Source: JACKJA01 sp050297015
GTDB lineage: Bacteria > Pseudomonadota > Alphaproteobacteria > Micavibrionales > Micavibrionaceae
NCBI GenBank assembly: GCA_050297015.1
Contig: JBNKRZ010000005.1
Location: 124,001-188,000 of the forward strand
Direction: 5' to 3'
DNA: 64,000 bases
This document shows positions 51,002-59,600 of the stretch, piece after piece. Every line of letters starts with the position of its first letter. Within the stretch, counting starts at the first letter, position 1. A program made the translations under genes and the position numbers. A model generated the notes under the pieces. It made no database searches, was not told the origin of the DNA, and was given only the letters and a program-made list of their open reading frames with translations.

Positions 51002-51466
51002 ATGAACGACATTGAAGCACGCTTAAAAGAGATGGATATCGAATTGCCGGAAGCGGCGGCTCCGGCGGCGAATTATGTGCCTTACGTCATCAGTGGTAAC
51101 ACCTTGTTTATCGCCGGACAAATTCCGTTTTTGAACGGGCATAAGATGCATATGGGGCGACTGGGTGAGGATTTGACGTTGGAGCAAGGTGCGGAAGCCG
51201 CACAGGCTTGCGGGCTGAATATCCTAGCGCAGGTCAAAGCAGCAGTTGGTGGAGACTGGTCGAAAGTTAAACGCTGCGTCAAGCTTGGCGGGTTTGTGAA
51301 TTGTACCCCGGATTTTACCGATCATCCTAAGGTGATTAACGGAGCGTCGGATATAATGGCCGCTGTTTTGGGCAAGGCCGGAAAACACGCCCGTTTTGCC
51401 GTGGGCGCGCCGTCCCTACCGCTGGGGGTGGCGGTTGAGGTTGATGCTATTTTTGAGCTGGCGTGA
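51002..51466 (+). CDS. RidA/YjgF family protein
   Basis: A 154-residue protein of the long (about 150) alphaproteobacterial RidA-like group, with NYVPYVISGNTLFIAGQIPF, AQACGLNILAQVKAAVGGDWSKVKRCVKLGGFVN and GKHARFAVGAPSLPLGVAVEVDAIFEL. RidA proteins deaminate reactive enamine/imine intermediates; the catalytic Arg is suggested in KHARFAVG. It is monocistronic. Confidence 0.9.
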   Translation: MNDIEARLKEMDIELPEAAAPAANYVPYVISGNTLFIAGQIPFLNGHKMHMGRLGEDLTLEQGAEAAQACGLNILAQVKAAVGGDWSKVKRCVKLGGFVNCTPDFTDHPKVINGASDIMAAVLGKAGKHARFAVGAPSLPLGVAVEVDAIFELA

Positions 51467-51475
51467 CTTTTAAGA

Positions 51476-52348
51476 CTACGGCTTTTTCATTTCATTGAAC
51501 ATAGCCAGCGCTTCGTCGTGACCGAGTTGTTCATGTGCGACGGTGCGGGAATCCAGCGGTTTGCCGATCTCGCCCATAATCCCTTCGTCGTGCAAGCGCC
51601 GAGCGCCGGTTTCCTCATGCGCGAGGCCGTAATAAACCTTGGCAATGCCCGTCCCGATAATCAGCGCTTGCCCCAGCATGGTTGGTTCGGAACTGGAATA
51701 AACAATGCAGCCGGACAGGTCCGTGGAATTTATTTTATCTGTAGCATGGCGGATGGCGAGCACTTCGGCATGGGCGGTGGGATCGCAGCGTGTTTTAACA
51801 CTGTTGGCCCCTTCGCCAAGGATGTGGCCCTCCGCATCAGTGACAATTGCGGCAAACGGCCCGCCCATGCGGGCCTGCGCATTTTGACGGGCTAGCGCAA
51901 TTGTCCGTTCCATGAGTTCTTTGGGGGACCATTTTTTCTCGCGACCACTGCCAAAAGCATCTGGATTTTTGCCTGTTGCACGCAATACGCGCCGAACCGT
52001 TTCGATTAGACGTTGAGAGTCGACAGGTTTTTCCAAAATCTGCTTTATGTTGTAGCGCCCCGCGGTGGCGAGCAAGTCCGTGCTGGGGTCGTCTGTGACC
52101 ATAATGACACCGATTTTGTGCCCCTCCACCAGAATGTGCCGCGCAAATTCCAGTCCCGAATGCGGCTTCATACGATAGCGCACAACAGCCAAATCGACAC
52201 CTTGTTCTTCAACGACTTTGATGGCCGTGCCGCCGTCGATGGCCTGCATGACTTCATAGCCGTTATGTTCGAGAATGCCAGCCATGTAGCTGCGGTTTTG
52301 CTCGTCACTATCGGCAACCAGAACGCGGATGTTGTTTGTATAAGGCAT
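51476..52348 (-). CDS. Receiver domain fused to deaminase-like domain, both with lost active sites
   Basis: A 290-residue protein. Residues 7-122 form a CheY-like receiver: acidic pocket Asp13/Asp15, Thr85, Lys107 in LEKPVD. The phospho-acceptor position, in DLAVVRYRMKP, is Arg57 instead of Asp. Residues 140-275 match the CMP/guanine-deaminase fold (GGPFAAIVTDAEG, the HAE motif at 193-195). The second zinc motif, usually PCxxC, is here PTMLG (222-226), so zinc and deamination are very likely lost. I know of no such fusion by name. It may be a ligand or protein sensor built from two dead enzyme folds. Confidence 0.78.
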   Translation of the reverse strand: MPYTNNIRVLVADSDEQNRSYMAGILEHNGYEVMQAIDGGTAIKVVEEQGVDLAVVRYRMKPHSGLEFARHILVEGHKIGVIMVTDDPSTDLLATAGRYNIKQILEKPVDSQRLIETVRRVLRATGKNPDAFGSGREKKWSPKELMERTIALARQNAQARMGGPFAAIVTDAEGHILGEGANSVKTRCDPTAHAEVLAIRHATDKINSTDLSGCIVYSSSEPTMLGQALIIGTGIAKVYYGLAHEETGARRLHDEGIMGEIGKPLDSRTVAHEQLGHDEALAMFNEMKKP

Positions 52349-52429
52349 GACGTTCGTATCCCTCTCGTGCTAGAATAGCCTCTGCGATCAATTCTAAGAC
52401 AAGAATAACAGGAAACGGGCTTTTCGACT

Positions 52430-53146
52430 ATGCGTCATTCTTTTTCTGAAAACGGCAGCGTTATGATGTATTTGTTCCTCGCGGTGATTTTGTTCGCCGC
52501 GGTCAGCTTTGCCGTGGGTAATATCATGCGGAGCGGTGATCCCACAACGATCGGGAAGGAAACCGCGAAATCCTATGCAACCGACATCATGCAATCGGCC
52601 AGCGCCGTTCGCCGGGCGGTACAAACGGTCAAGATCGAAGGTTATGACGAAACGGAGATCAGCTTTGAAAACAACTTCATCGCGGGCTATGCGAATGCGG
52701 CGTGCGGCGATACGGATTGCCTGATTTTTCACCCGGACGGCGGCGGTGTGTCTTATGTAACACCAAACGATAACTGGCTTGATTCGGGGCAAGCCACGCA
52801 AACGCACTATGGCGATTATGTTTTTGTGGGGCTAAATGATGTGGTGGGCGTGGGGACGACCGCGCCGGACCTTGTCCTTATTATTCCGTGGCTCAAAAAG
52901 CTGGTTTGCACCACGATTAATGACCAGCTGGGCATTACCAATCCCAATGACGATGCGCCCGCCGATACGGGGAATGTTGATATGAGCACGATTTTTACCG
53001 GAACATTTACGGCCAGCCAGTCATTAGGCTATACGGGCGGCGGTGGTGATACGGCGCTTCAAAATCTGCCTGCGGGTTGTTTCCAGGGCGGCGGTAGCCC
53101 CGCCAGCGGGACGTATCATTTTTACCAAGTTCTTTTGGCACGTTAA
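52430..53146 (+). CDS. Pilin-like single-pass protein, paralogue 2
   Basis: A 238-residue protein. SENGSVMMYLFLAVILFAAVSFAV at residues 5-28 is the same leader-like segment as in the gene at 22122. LIFHPDGGGVSYV around 97-109, WLKKLVCTTINDQLG, and the C-terminal CFQGGGSPASGTYHFYQVLLAR align with the other two members. Mature protein is expected to be periplasmic or exported. No pilus or secretion genes adjoin it. It converges on clpA, 1 bp from its stop. Confidence 0.72.
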   Translation: MRHSFSENGSVMMYLFLAVILFAAVSFAVGNIMRSGDPTTIGKETAKSYATDIMQSASAVRRAVQTVKIEGYDETEISFENNFIAGYANAACGDTDCLIFHPDGGGVSYVTPNDNWLDSGQATQTHYGDYVFVGLNDVVGVGTTAPDLVLIIPWLKKLVCTTINDQLGITNPNDDAPADTGNVDMSTIFTGTFTASQSLGYTGGGGDTALQNLPAGCFQGGGSPASGTYHFYQVLLAR

Positions 53147-53147
53147 G

Positions 53148-55436
53148 TTACGCTTTTTCTTTATCCGTTTTTTTCTTCTTTGCGGGTTTTTCGTCCGCGA
53201 TGTCGAAGGTTAAAGAATCATCCTGCAAGGCAATATGGACAAGACCACCCTCGGTTAGCTTACCGAACAGTAGCTCTTCAGCCAGCGGGCGTTTGACTTG
53301 TTCCTGTATGACGCGGGCCAGTGGCCGCGCGCCCATTGCCGGATCATAGCCTTTCTTAGCCAGCCATGCGCGGGCTGCGTCGGTCATTTCGATGGACACG
53401 CCCTTATCGGCGAGTTGCCCTTCAAGCTGAATGATGAATTTATCGACGACCTTTTCAACCGTCTCGGCTTTTAAGGCATGGAATGGCACAATAGCGTCGA
53501 GACGGTTTCGGAATTCCGGGGTGAAAAGGCGTTTGATTTCCTCTTGATCGTCTTCCATGCGCGCATCACGCTCGAACCCCATCGGCGCTTTGGCCAGAGC
53601 GCTGGCCCCGGCATTGGTCGTCATGATAAGAATCACATTGCGGCAATCAATCGTCTTGCCGTTATTGTCGGTAATCTTGCCGTAATCCATGACTTGCAAC
53701 AGGATGTTGAAAATATCCGGATGCGCCTTTTCGATCTCGTCGAGCAACAATACGCAGTGTGGCGTTTGGTCGATAGCATCGGTCAAAAGGCCGCCTTGTT
53801 CAAAACCGACATAGCCCGGCGGCGTGCCGATCAAGCGCGATACGGCGTGCTTTTCCATGTATTCGGACATATCGAAGCGTTTTAGCTCAATGCCCATCGT
53901 GGTGGAAAGCTGGCGCGCGACTTCGGTTTTCCCAACGCCGGTCGGGCCGGAGAACAAATAACAGCCGATCGGTTTTTCCGGCTCACGCAGGCCTGCTCGT
54001 GCCAGCTTGATCGAATCAGTCAAAACGCCAATAGCTTCATCCTGATCGAACACCATAGTCTTCAGATCGCGTTCTAAGTTCTGTAGTACGTCGCGGTCGT
54101 TTTTGCTCATCGTACGGGCCGGAATGCGGGCAATGGCCGACACGACGCCCTCGATATCCTTGACTGTGATTTGCTTTTTGCGCTTGGAGGGCGGGGCCAG
54201 CATTTGTGCCGCACCGACTTCGTCGATGATGTCGATGGCCTTGTCCGGCAATTTACGGTCACCAATATATTTGGCCGACAGCTCGACTGCGGCTTTAATC
54301 GCATCGGTGGTGTATTTAACCTCGTGATGCTTTTCGTAATAGGGTTTGAGGCCTTGCAGAATTTTGATCGTATCCTCGACACTCGGCTCCGCAATGTCGA
54401 TTTTCTGGAAGCGGCGGACGAGCGCCCGGTCCTTTTCAAAATGGTTGCGGTATTCCTTATAAGTCGTCGAACCGATACAGCGGATTGCCCCGCTGGCCAG
54501 CGCCGGTTTCAACAGGTTAGAGGCATCCATCGCGCCGCCGGATGTCGCCCCCGCACCGATGATGGTATGAATTTCGTCGATAAAGAGTACGGCGTGGTCG
54601 AGCTTTTCAATCTCCTGTATGACGGCTTTCAGGCGCTCTTCAAAATCACCGCGATAGCGTGTGCCGGCTAGCAAGGCACCCATATCCAGCGCATAAATCG
54701 TGGTTTGTTCGAGGACTTCGGGTACATCCTTATCAATGATGCGGCGGGCCAATCCCTCGGCAATGGCTGTTTTTCCTACACCGGGATCGCCAACGTAAAG
54801 GGGATTATTTTTGGCACGGCGGCATAAGATCTGGATGGTGCGCTCAACCTCTTTTTCCCGGCCGATTAGCGGGTCTATTTTCCCGGCGGCGGCTTTTTCG
54901 TTCAGGTTGTTGCAATAGGCATCGAGGGCTTCCTGACCTTGACGGGGCTGCGCTTCTTCGTTTTCACTCGTGCCTTCCGGCGTTTTGGGTGCTTCCTGAC
55001 CCGGCACTTTGGCAATGCCGTGGGAGATATAATTCACCGCATCAAAGCGGGTCATTTCCCGTTCTTGCAGGAAATAGACCGCATGGCTTTCGCGTTCGGA
55101 AAAGAGAGCGATTAAAACATTTGCGCCGGTGACTTCCTCTCGTCCGCTGGATTGAACGTGGATCGCCGCCCGTTGTAAGACCCGCTGGAACGCCGTTGTC
55201 GGCTTTGATTCTTCGGCGCTGGCGTTAATCAGATATGTTAGCTCGTTATCGAGATAAAGCCCAATTTGTTCGCGTAGGTCATCAAGGTCAATCCCGCAAG
55301 AACGCAGCACTGCCATGGCATCCTGATCGTCGGCCAACGCCAGAAGGAGATGCTCCAGCGTTGCATATTCGTGCTTGCGCGCCGTTGCCAGTGCCAGCGC
55401 CTTATGCAGGGTTTTTTCAAGGTTTTGTGAGAGCAT
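53148..55436 (-). CDS. clpA: ATP-dependent Clp protease ATP-binding subunit ClpA
   Basis: A 762-residue AAA+ unfoldase. The N-terminal Clp_N repeats span 1-145, followed by a Gly/Glu/Gln linker. D1 Walker A is GDPGVGKTAIAEG, and D2 Walker A is GPTGVGKTEVARQ, with DEIEKAHPDIFN as the D2 Walker B. The tail is Lys-rich. It feeds N-degron substrates delivered by ClpS to ClpP. clpS lies 3 bp upstream, and the aat gene at 48542 makes the cognate N-degrons. Confidence 0.97.
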   Translation of the reverse strand: MLSQNLEKTLHKALALATARKHEYATLEHLLLALADDQDAMAVLRSCGIDLDDLREQIGLYLDNELTYLINASAEESKPTTAFQRVLQRAAIHVQSSGREEVTGANVLIALFSERESHAVYFLQEREMTRFDAVNYISHGIAKVPGQEAPKTPEGTSENEEAQPRQGQEALDAYCNNLNEKAAAGKIDPLIGREKEVERTIQILCRRAKNNPLYVGDPGVGKTAIAEGLARRIIDKDVPEVLEQTTIYALDMGALLAGTRYRGDFEERLKAVIQEIEKLDHAVLFIDEIHTIIGAGATSGGAMDASNLLKPALASGAIRCIGSTTYKEYRNHFEKDRALVRRFQKIDIAEPSVEDTIKILQGLKPYYEKHHEVKYTTDAIKAAVELSAKYIGDRKLPDKAIDIIDEVGAAQMLAPPSKRKKQITVKDIEGVVSAIARIPARTMSKNDRDVLQNLERDLKTMVFDQDEAIGVLTDSIKLARAGLREPEKPIGCYLFSGPTGVGKTEVARQLSTTMGIELKRFDMSEYMEKHAVSRLIGTPPGYVGFEQGGLLTDAIDQTPHCVLLLDEIEKAHPDIFNILLQVMDYGKITDNNGKTIDCRNVILIMTTNAGASALAKAPMGFERDARMEDDQEEIKRLFTPEFRNRLDAIVPFHALKAETVEKVVDKFIIQLEGQLADKGVSIEMTDAARAWLAKKGYDPAMGARPLARVIQEQVKRPLAEELLFGKLTEGGLVHIALQDDSLTFDIADEKPAKKKKTDKEKA

Positions 55437-55439
55437 GAG

Positions 55440-55814
55440 CTATTCTTTCTCCATCGTGCATTGCAGCGGTTGTTCGTTAGCGCGGGCGAAATCCATGACC
55501 TGGGCGACCTTGGTTTCGGCGACTTCGTGGGTGAAAATGCCGCAAATGCCGACGCCGCGGCGGTGGACGTGCAGCATAATATCCGTGGCTTCTTGGCGGT
55601 TTTTGCTGAAAAAACGCTCTAAGATATGAACAACAAACTCCATCGGTGTGTAGTCGTCATTGAGAAGCAGGACCTTGTACATGGACGGCTTTTTCGTCTG
55701 GGATCGTGTCTGCAGCATAACGCCGGTTTGAGCGTCATCGTCGGGTGTGTCCTCGGCGTTTCCTTCGTCCGCAGTGGCAAGGTATGGTTTTATATTTGAA
55801 TCGATGATCTTCAT
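55440..55814 (-). CDS. clpS: ClpS adaptor protein
   Basis: A 124-residue adaptor. YKVLLLNDDYTPMEFVVHILERFF is the conserved N-degron pocket, then MLHVHRRGVGICGIFTHEVAETKVAQV. The N-terminal 45 residues are an acidic, disordered extension (EDTPDDDAQTG), longer than in E. coli. It is 3 bp upstream of clpA. Confidence 0.96.
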   Translation of the reverse strand: MKIIDSNIKPYLATADEGNAEDTPDDDAQTGVMLQTRSQTKKPSMYKVLLLNDDYTPMEFVVHILERFFSKNRQEATDIMLHVHRRGVGICGIFTHEVAETKVAQVMDFARANEQPLQCTMEKE

Positions 55815-55852
55815 AAAAGGTAAGATAGCGTTTCCATCATGAAAAATCCAAT

Positions 55853-55889
55853 CAAAAACCCCGGTCTCCGCTGCACCGGAAACCGGGGT
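55853..55889 (-). terminator. Rho-independent terminator of the phasin gene
   Basis: On the minus strand, ACCCCGGT and ACCGGGGT (55882-55889 and 55858-55865) form an 8-bp stem with extended pairing, followed by a T run. It lies 44 bp after the phasin stop and before clpS. Confidence 0.82.
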
Positions 55890-55932
55890 CTGGTTGTTAT
55901 GTCAGGTCAAAGCCCGACAAACATTAGTGCTA

Positions 55933-56310
55933 TCAGGCAGCCTGTTTCGTGGCTTTTTTAACGGCCTGATTAATTTGTTCGTTAAGAGGTTCCAAAGCCT
56001 CCGTCGTCAGCTTGACGCATTGCTCCGAAGCCACGGTAGCTTGTTTCATCAGGTCGTTGAAGTTTTCCTGCGCGATTTCATTCTGGGTTTCGGCCCATTC
56101 GTTAAGGGTCGTTACTTTCAAAGAATCGTTCATGTACTTCATTTGTTTTTCAGTGAATGCTTTCATGAAGTCAGCGTTGCTTTTAAAAAGGCTCTCAGAG
56201 CCTTTTGTGAAAATGTCTATACATTTCAAAGCCGCTTCATTTTGTGCCTGAGCACTTTTAGATGCTTCTTGAAACATACCTTCAAAAGGGTTTGCGGTTG
56301 TTTGTGTCAT
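55933..56310 (-). CDS. Phasin family protein
   Basis: A 125-residue helical protein (MTQTTANPFEGMFQEASKSAQAQ ...) whose Phe, Ala and Gln-rich amphipathic helices (CIDIFTKGSESLFKSNADFMKAF, QVASEQC-like KQATVASEQCVKLT) match Phasin_2. Such proteins coat polyhydroxyalkanoate granules. The start at 56310 is set by GGAGAAG 7 nt upstream. The frame continues upstream through a Lys-rich stretch (KKTPTTKKKIASKKK), and an ATG at 56424 would give a DNA-binding-like N-tail as in PhaF/PhaM-type proteins; that start lacks an obvious ribosome-binding site. Confidence 0.8.
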   Translation of the reverse strand: MTQTTANPFEGMFQEASKSAQAQNEAALKCIDIFTKGSESLFKSNADFMKAFTEKQMKYMNDSLKVTTLNEWAETQNEIAQENFNDLMKQATVASEQCVKLTTEALEPLNEQINQAVKKATKQAA

Positions 56311-56683
56311 CGTCTTCTCCGTTAATTTAGATTTCATTTTCACAGTTTTATTGGCGCTTTTAGCTTTCTTTTTAGAAGCTATTTTTTTCTTGGTCGTGGG
56401 TGTTTTCTTTTCCTTGGGTGCCATGACTGTTTTTAAATCCAGTATCTGTAAAGGTTGAAAAATACACTTTTTGCGGTGCACAATAAAATATTATCACTGC
56501 CCTTATACGCTGTCAATAACAATTACTGCATTGCAACAAAACAGTATGCAGCCTCACTTTCCTCTATGAAATGATAGACAAAAAAAAGCCGATCCCGTAT
56601 CATGAACGGATATGTGCTTTTCGCCTTAAAATTAGAGGCTCTGGCCGTTTGGGAAATAAAAAAAGATCAGGGTTATCTTTGGT

Positions 56684-58093
56684 ATGAGTCGTCCTATTCG
56701 ATCTCTTCGCAGTCTTCTCTTTCTATCTCTTTTCACGGGATTGTTTTTGTACACCTTTCTGATAACGGCTCCTGGCCATGCACGTCCTAATCCGAAATAT
56801 GCCTCGATTGTAATGGATGCCGACACCGGTATGATTCTGTCTGAAAGCTATGCTGATAAGGCTCTTCACCCGGCTTCGCTAACCAAGATGATGACGCTAC
56901 TTCTTACGTTTGAGGCCATTGAGCGGGGCGAGTTACGCTTGCGTGACCGGATTGTTATTTCTTCTCATGCGGCCTCTATGGTACCGAGCAAGCTGGATAT
57001 TAAACCCGGTCAAAGTATTCGGGTGGAAGATGCGATTTACATACTGGTCACAAAATCGGCCAACGATGTAGCTGTAGCGCTGGCTGAAGCGATTGCCGGA
57101 ACGGAGAGTCATTTTGCCAAGCGCATGACAGCGCGCGCGCATGCCATCGGGATGAGCCGCACACGCTTTCGCAATGCCTCCGGTCTTCATAATTCTACGC
57201 AAGTCTCAACGGCACGGGATATGGCTGTACTAGCGCGCTTTATTATTCAGAAATATCCCAAATACTACCATTATTTCTCGACCCGGAATTTCACTTATCA
57301 AGGTGTGACATATCGTAATCACAATCACTTGCTGGGGGTGTACAAGGGTATGGATGGTTTTAAAACCGGTTATGTGCAGGCCTCCGGTTTTAACCTCGTG
57401 GCTTCGGCCAAGCGTAATAACCGCCGGATTATCGGTGTTGTATTTGGCGGACGGACGGCAAAAACCCGTAATGCTCATATGGCCAAGATTCTGGATCGTG
57501 GCTTTGCCAAAGTCGACCGGATCGTGATGGCGGCGGCTCATGTTCCGGTGCCGGGCCGCAAGCCGGACCGGGGTGTGCAAGTGGTGGCGGCAGCGGATGT
57601 TTTGAATGCGATTGCCCCAGCCGCCGGCGGCATGGCTACCGATCCGAAATGGGCTGATCTTAATCCTATGCTGCAAAATCAGGCTTTTAGCACCATGATC
57701 GGTCAGGGGGATTTCGATCCCGCGCAAGCACGCCGCTTGGAGACAGGCTTGATTGCCTTGGCGGCTCATCGTGGTGTAACCGGACATAAGAAAGGTGTTC
57801 CTTCCTTACATACGGTCTCTTATGTTGCGCCGGCGGTGGAAACGGCCCGTACCGGTAGCTGGTCTATTCAGGTCGGTGCTTTTGCCAGTCGTCTGAAAAC
57901 CGACCAAGCCATTCGTGAGGCGCGGCTTGCGCTGCCCGATGATTTAAACAGTCGTCCGGTGATGATTGTGCCGTTGAAAACAGCTAAAGGCTGGATGTTC
58001 CGCGGACGTTTGTCTGGCTATTCCCGTAAGCAAGCGGTTGAAGCATGTCGTTATCTCGATGATTGTCTTCCGGTTTCTCCACGGGCACATTAG
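56684..58093 (+). CDS. D-alanyl-D-alanine carboxypeptidase with SPOR domain
   Basis: A 469-residue exported class C penicillin-binding protein, with a signal peptide near SLFTGLFLYTFLITAPGHA. The active site is SLTK (Ser65, Lys68), SAN (125-127) and KTG (227-229). The C-terminal SPOR domain (about 392-462, GSWSIQVGAFASRLKTDQA) binds denuded septal peptidoglycan. It trims pentapeptides and probably works at the division site. AAGAAAAGAT precedes the start. Confidence 0.95.
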   Translation: MSRPIRSLRSLLFLSLFTGLFLYTFLITAPGHARPNPKYASIVMDADTGMILSESYADKALHPASLTKMMTLLLTFEAIERGELRLRDRIVISSHAASMVPSKLDIKPGQSIRVEDAIYILVTKSANDVAVALAEAIAGTESHFAKRMTARAHAIGMSRTRFRNASGLHNSTQVSTARDMAVLARFIIQKYPKYYHYFSTRNFTYQGVTYRNHNHLLGVYKGMDGFKTGYVQASGFNLVASAKRNNRRIIGVVFGGRTAKTRNAHMAKILDRGFAKVDRIVMAAAHVPVPGRKPDRGVQVVAAADVLNAIAPAAGGMATDPKWADLNPMLQNQAFSTMIGQGDFDPAQARRLETGLIALAAHRGVTGHKKGVPSLHTVSYVAPAVETARTGSWSIQVGAFASRLKTDQAIREARLALPDDLNSRPVMIVPLKTAKGWMFRGRLSGYSRKQAVEACRYLDDCLPVSPRAH

Positions 58094-58105
58094 GATGTTT
58101 CCTTG

Positions 58106-58795
58106 ATGAACAAGACACCGTTTTTCTTCGATACCGATAACACCGAATCCGGAAATGTTTTCTTTTTCCTCCTTTTGGCGATTGCCTTGATCGGAATTGT
58201 AACAGCGGCCTTGCGTGCGGGCAGCGATGAGAACGCTAATATCGACAAAGAAACCATGGTGCTTAAAACCAAGATGGTGCGGGAATATGCGAACGAGCTG
58301 GAGCGCGCCGTGGTTTTCGTCATGCAAAATGAAGTCAGCGAAGTTGATATACGCTTTGCTCATCCGGATGCTTCGGTCGATTATGGTGATATTGATACCG
58401 ACCCCGAACATCAGATTTTTAACCGTAGTGGCGGTGGTGCGATGTACCGAGAGGCGCCTTCCGGGATTAATGATGGCAGTTTGTGGGAATTTTACGGCCA
58501 AACTCATATGCCGGAGGTCGGATCATCACGGGCTGAATTATTGGCGGTTTTGCCAAACGTAACGGAGGAATTTTGCGATGCCGTTAATGCACAATACGGC
58601 TACACCGGACAACCTGCCGATACGGCAACATGTTTGAACGCAGGAGCATCCGGCCGCTTTGATGACGGCACTCAGTTTGCTGGGGCGCCGAACACGACCG
58701 ATGAGGCCAGTTTTTCCATTACGCCCGCTATGCAGGGCTGTGTGATTTGCGACGATTCCAGCCGTCACTTTTTTCACGTGCTGATGGCACGTTAG
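58106..58795 (+). CDS. Pilin-like single-pass protein, paralogue 3
   Basis: A 229-residue protein. TESGNVFFFLLLAIALIGIVTAAL near residue 13 is the leader-like segment shared with the proteins at 22122 and 52430. HQIFNRSGGGAMY (middle), EEFCDAVNAQYGY and the C-terminal CVICDDSSRHFFHVLMAR align with the other members. It lies 12 bp after the SPOR-carboxypeptidase gene, so unlike its paralogues it may be in an operon with cell-wall synthesis. No known family is recognised. Confidence 0.72.
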   Translation: MNKTPFFFDTDNTESGNVFFFLLLAIALIGIVTAALRAGSDENANIDKETMVLKTKMVREYANELERAVVFVMQNEVSEVDIRFAHPDASVDYGDIDTDPEHQIFNRSGGGAMYREAPSGINDGSLWEFYGQTHMPEVGSSRAELLAVLPNVTEEFCDAVNAQYGYTGQPADTATCLNAGASGRFDDGTQFAGAPNTTDEASFSITPAMQGCVICDDSSRHFFHVLMAR

Positions 58796-58802
58796 ATTTT
58801 GG

Positions 58803-59492
58803 CTATTTCTTATTCAGCTCTTTTTGAATGTTGCTGACTATATCCATCGCCGGGGTTTCCAATGCGAACAGTTTTACCAGTTTGTTATCCGGCCCCATTA
58901 GGTAAGTATAGGATGAGTGATCCATTATTTTTTCGCCTGACAATTCGTCATCGACTTCATGGGTATATACCTTGAAATTGTTATAAACGGCGGCGAGTTG
59001 TGCTTTGCTCCCCGTCAAGCCGATCAAAGCGGGATGGTACATTTCCACATAGGATTTCAGAGCCTCGGGTGTGTCGCGATCCGGATCGACGGTGACGAAC
59101 AAGGGCTGGATTTTGTCTGCTGTAGGACCCAATTCGTTCAGAATCAGAGCCATTTTCTGGAGTGCGGTTGGGCAAATGGCGGCGCAGTGTGTAAAGCCGA
59201 AAAACATTAATTTGTATGGACGTTCATAGCTATCTTGTGTGACGGGCTGATTGCTATGATCGGTCAGGCTAAACGTTCCGGTGAAGGGCGTCATGCTGGT
59301 CACAGGGTTATGAGCAACGGACATGGTGTGATGTGCGTGTGGATCGTCATCACCTGCGGCCGTTTGCATTTCTTCCGGTGTGGAGGGCACCGGCGCGGTG
59401 CGCTGCATCCACATTACCATCGACATCAGGCACATCCCCAGAATAATGACGATAATCATTAGGTTGCCGGGTTTTTGTTTTGGGTCGCTCAT
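58803..59492 (-). CDS. SCO1/SenC family copper chaperone
   Basis: A 229-residue protein with an N-terminal membrane anchor (LMIIVIILGMCLMSMVMW). The SCO fold has the copper-binding CAAICP (Cys103, Cys107) and a downstream His in MDHSSYTYLMGPD. SCO proteins deliver copper to the CuA centre of cytochrome c oxidase. A His-rich patch (DPHAHHTM) precedes the domain. The start at 59492 is set by AAGGA 8 nt upstream; the frame is open to 59630. No cox genes are nearby. Confidence 0.92.
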   Translation of the reverse strand: MSDPKQKPGNLMIIVIILGMCLMSMVMWMQRTAPVPSTPEEMQTAAGDDDPHAHHTMSVAHNPVTSMTPFTGTFSLTDHSNQPVTQDSYERPYKLMFFGFTHCAAICPTALQKMALILNELGPTADKIQPLFVTVDPDRDTPEALKSYVEMYHPALIGLTGSKAQLAAVYNNFKVYTHEVDDELSGEKIMDHSSYTYLMGPDNKLVKLFALETPAMDIVSNIQKELNKK

Positions 59493-59600
59493 TTGCAATA
59501 TCCTTGTTTTATATTTTGTGCATCGGTGGCATGATAGAAACCGTAGAGCGGTGATGCAAGTGTGCATAATGTAGCAGGGTGTATATCTGAAGGAGTTGTT

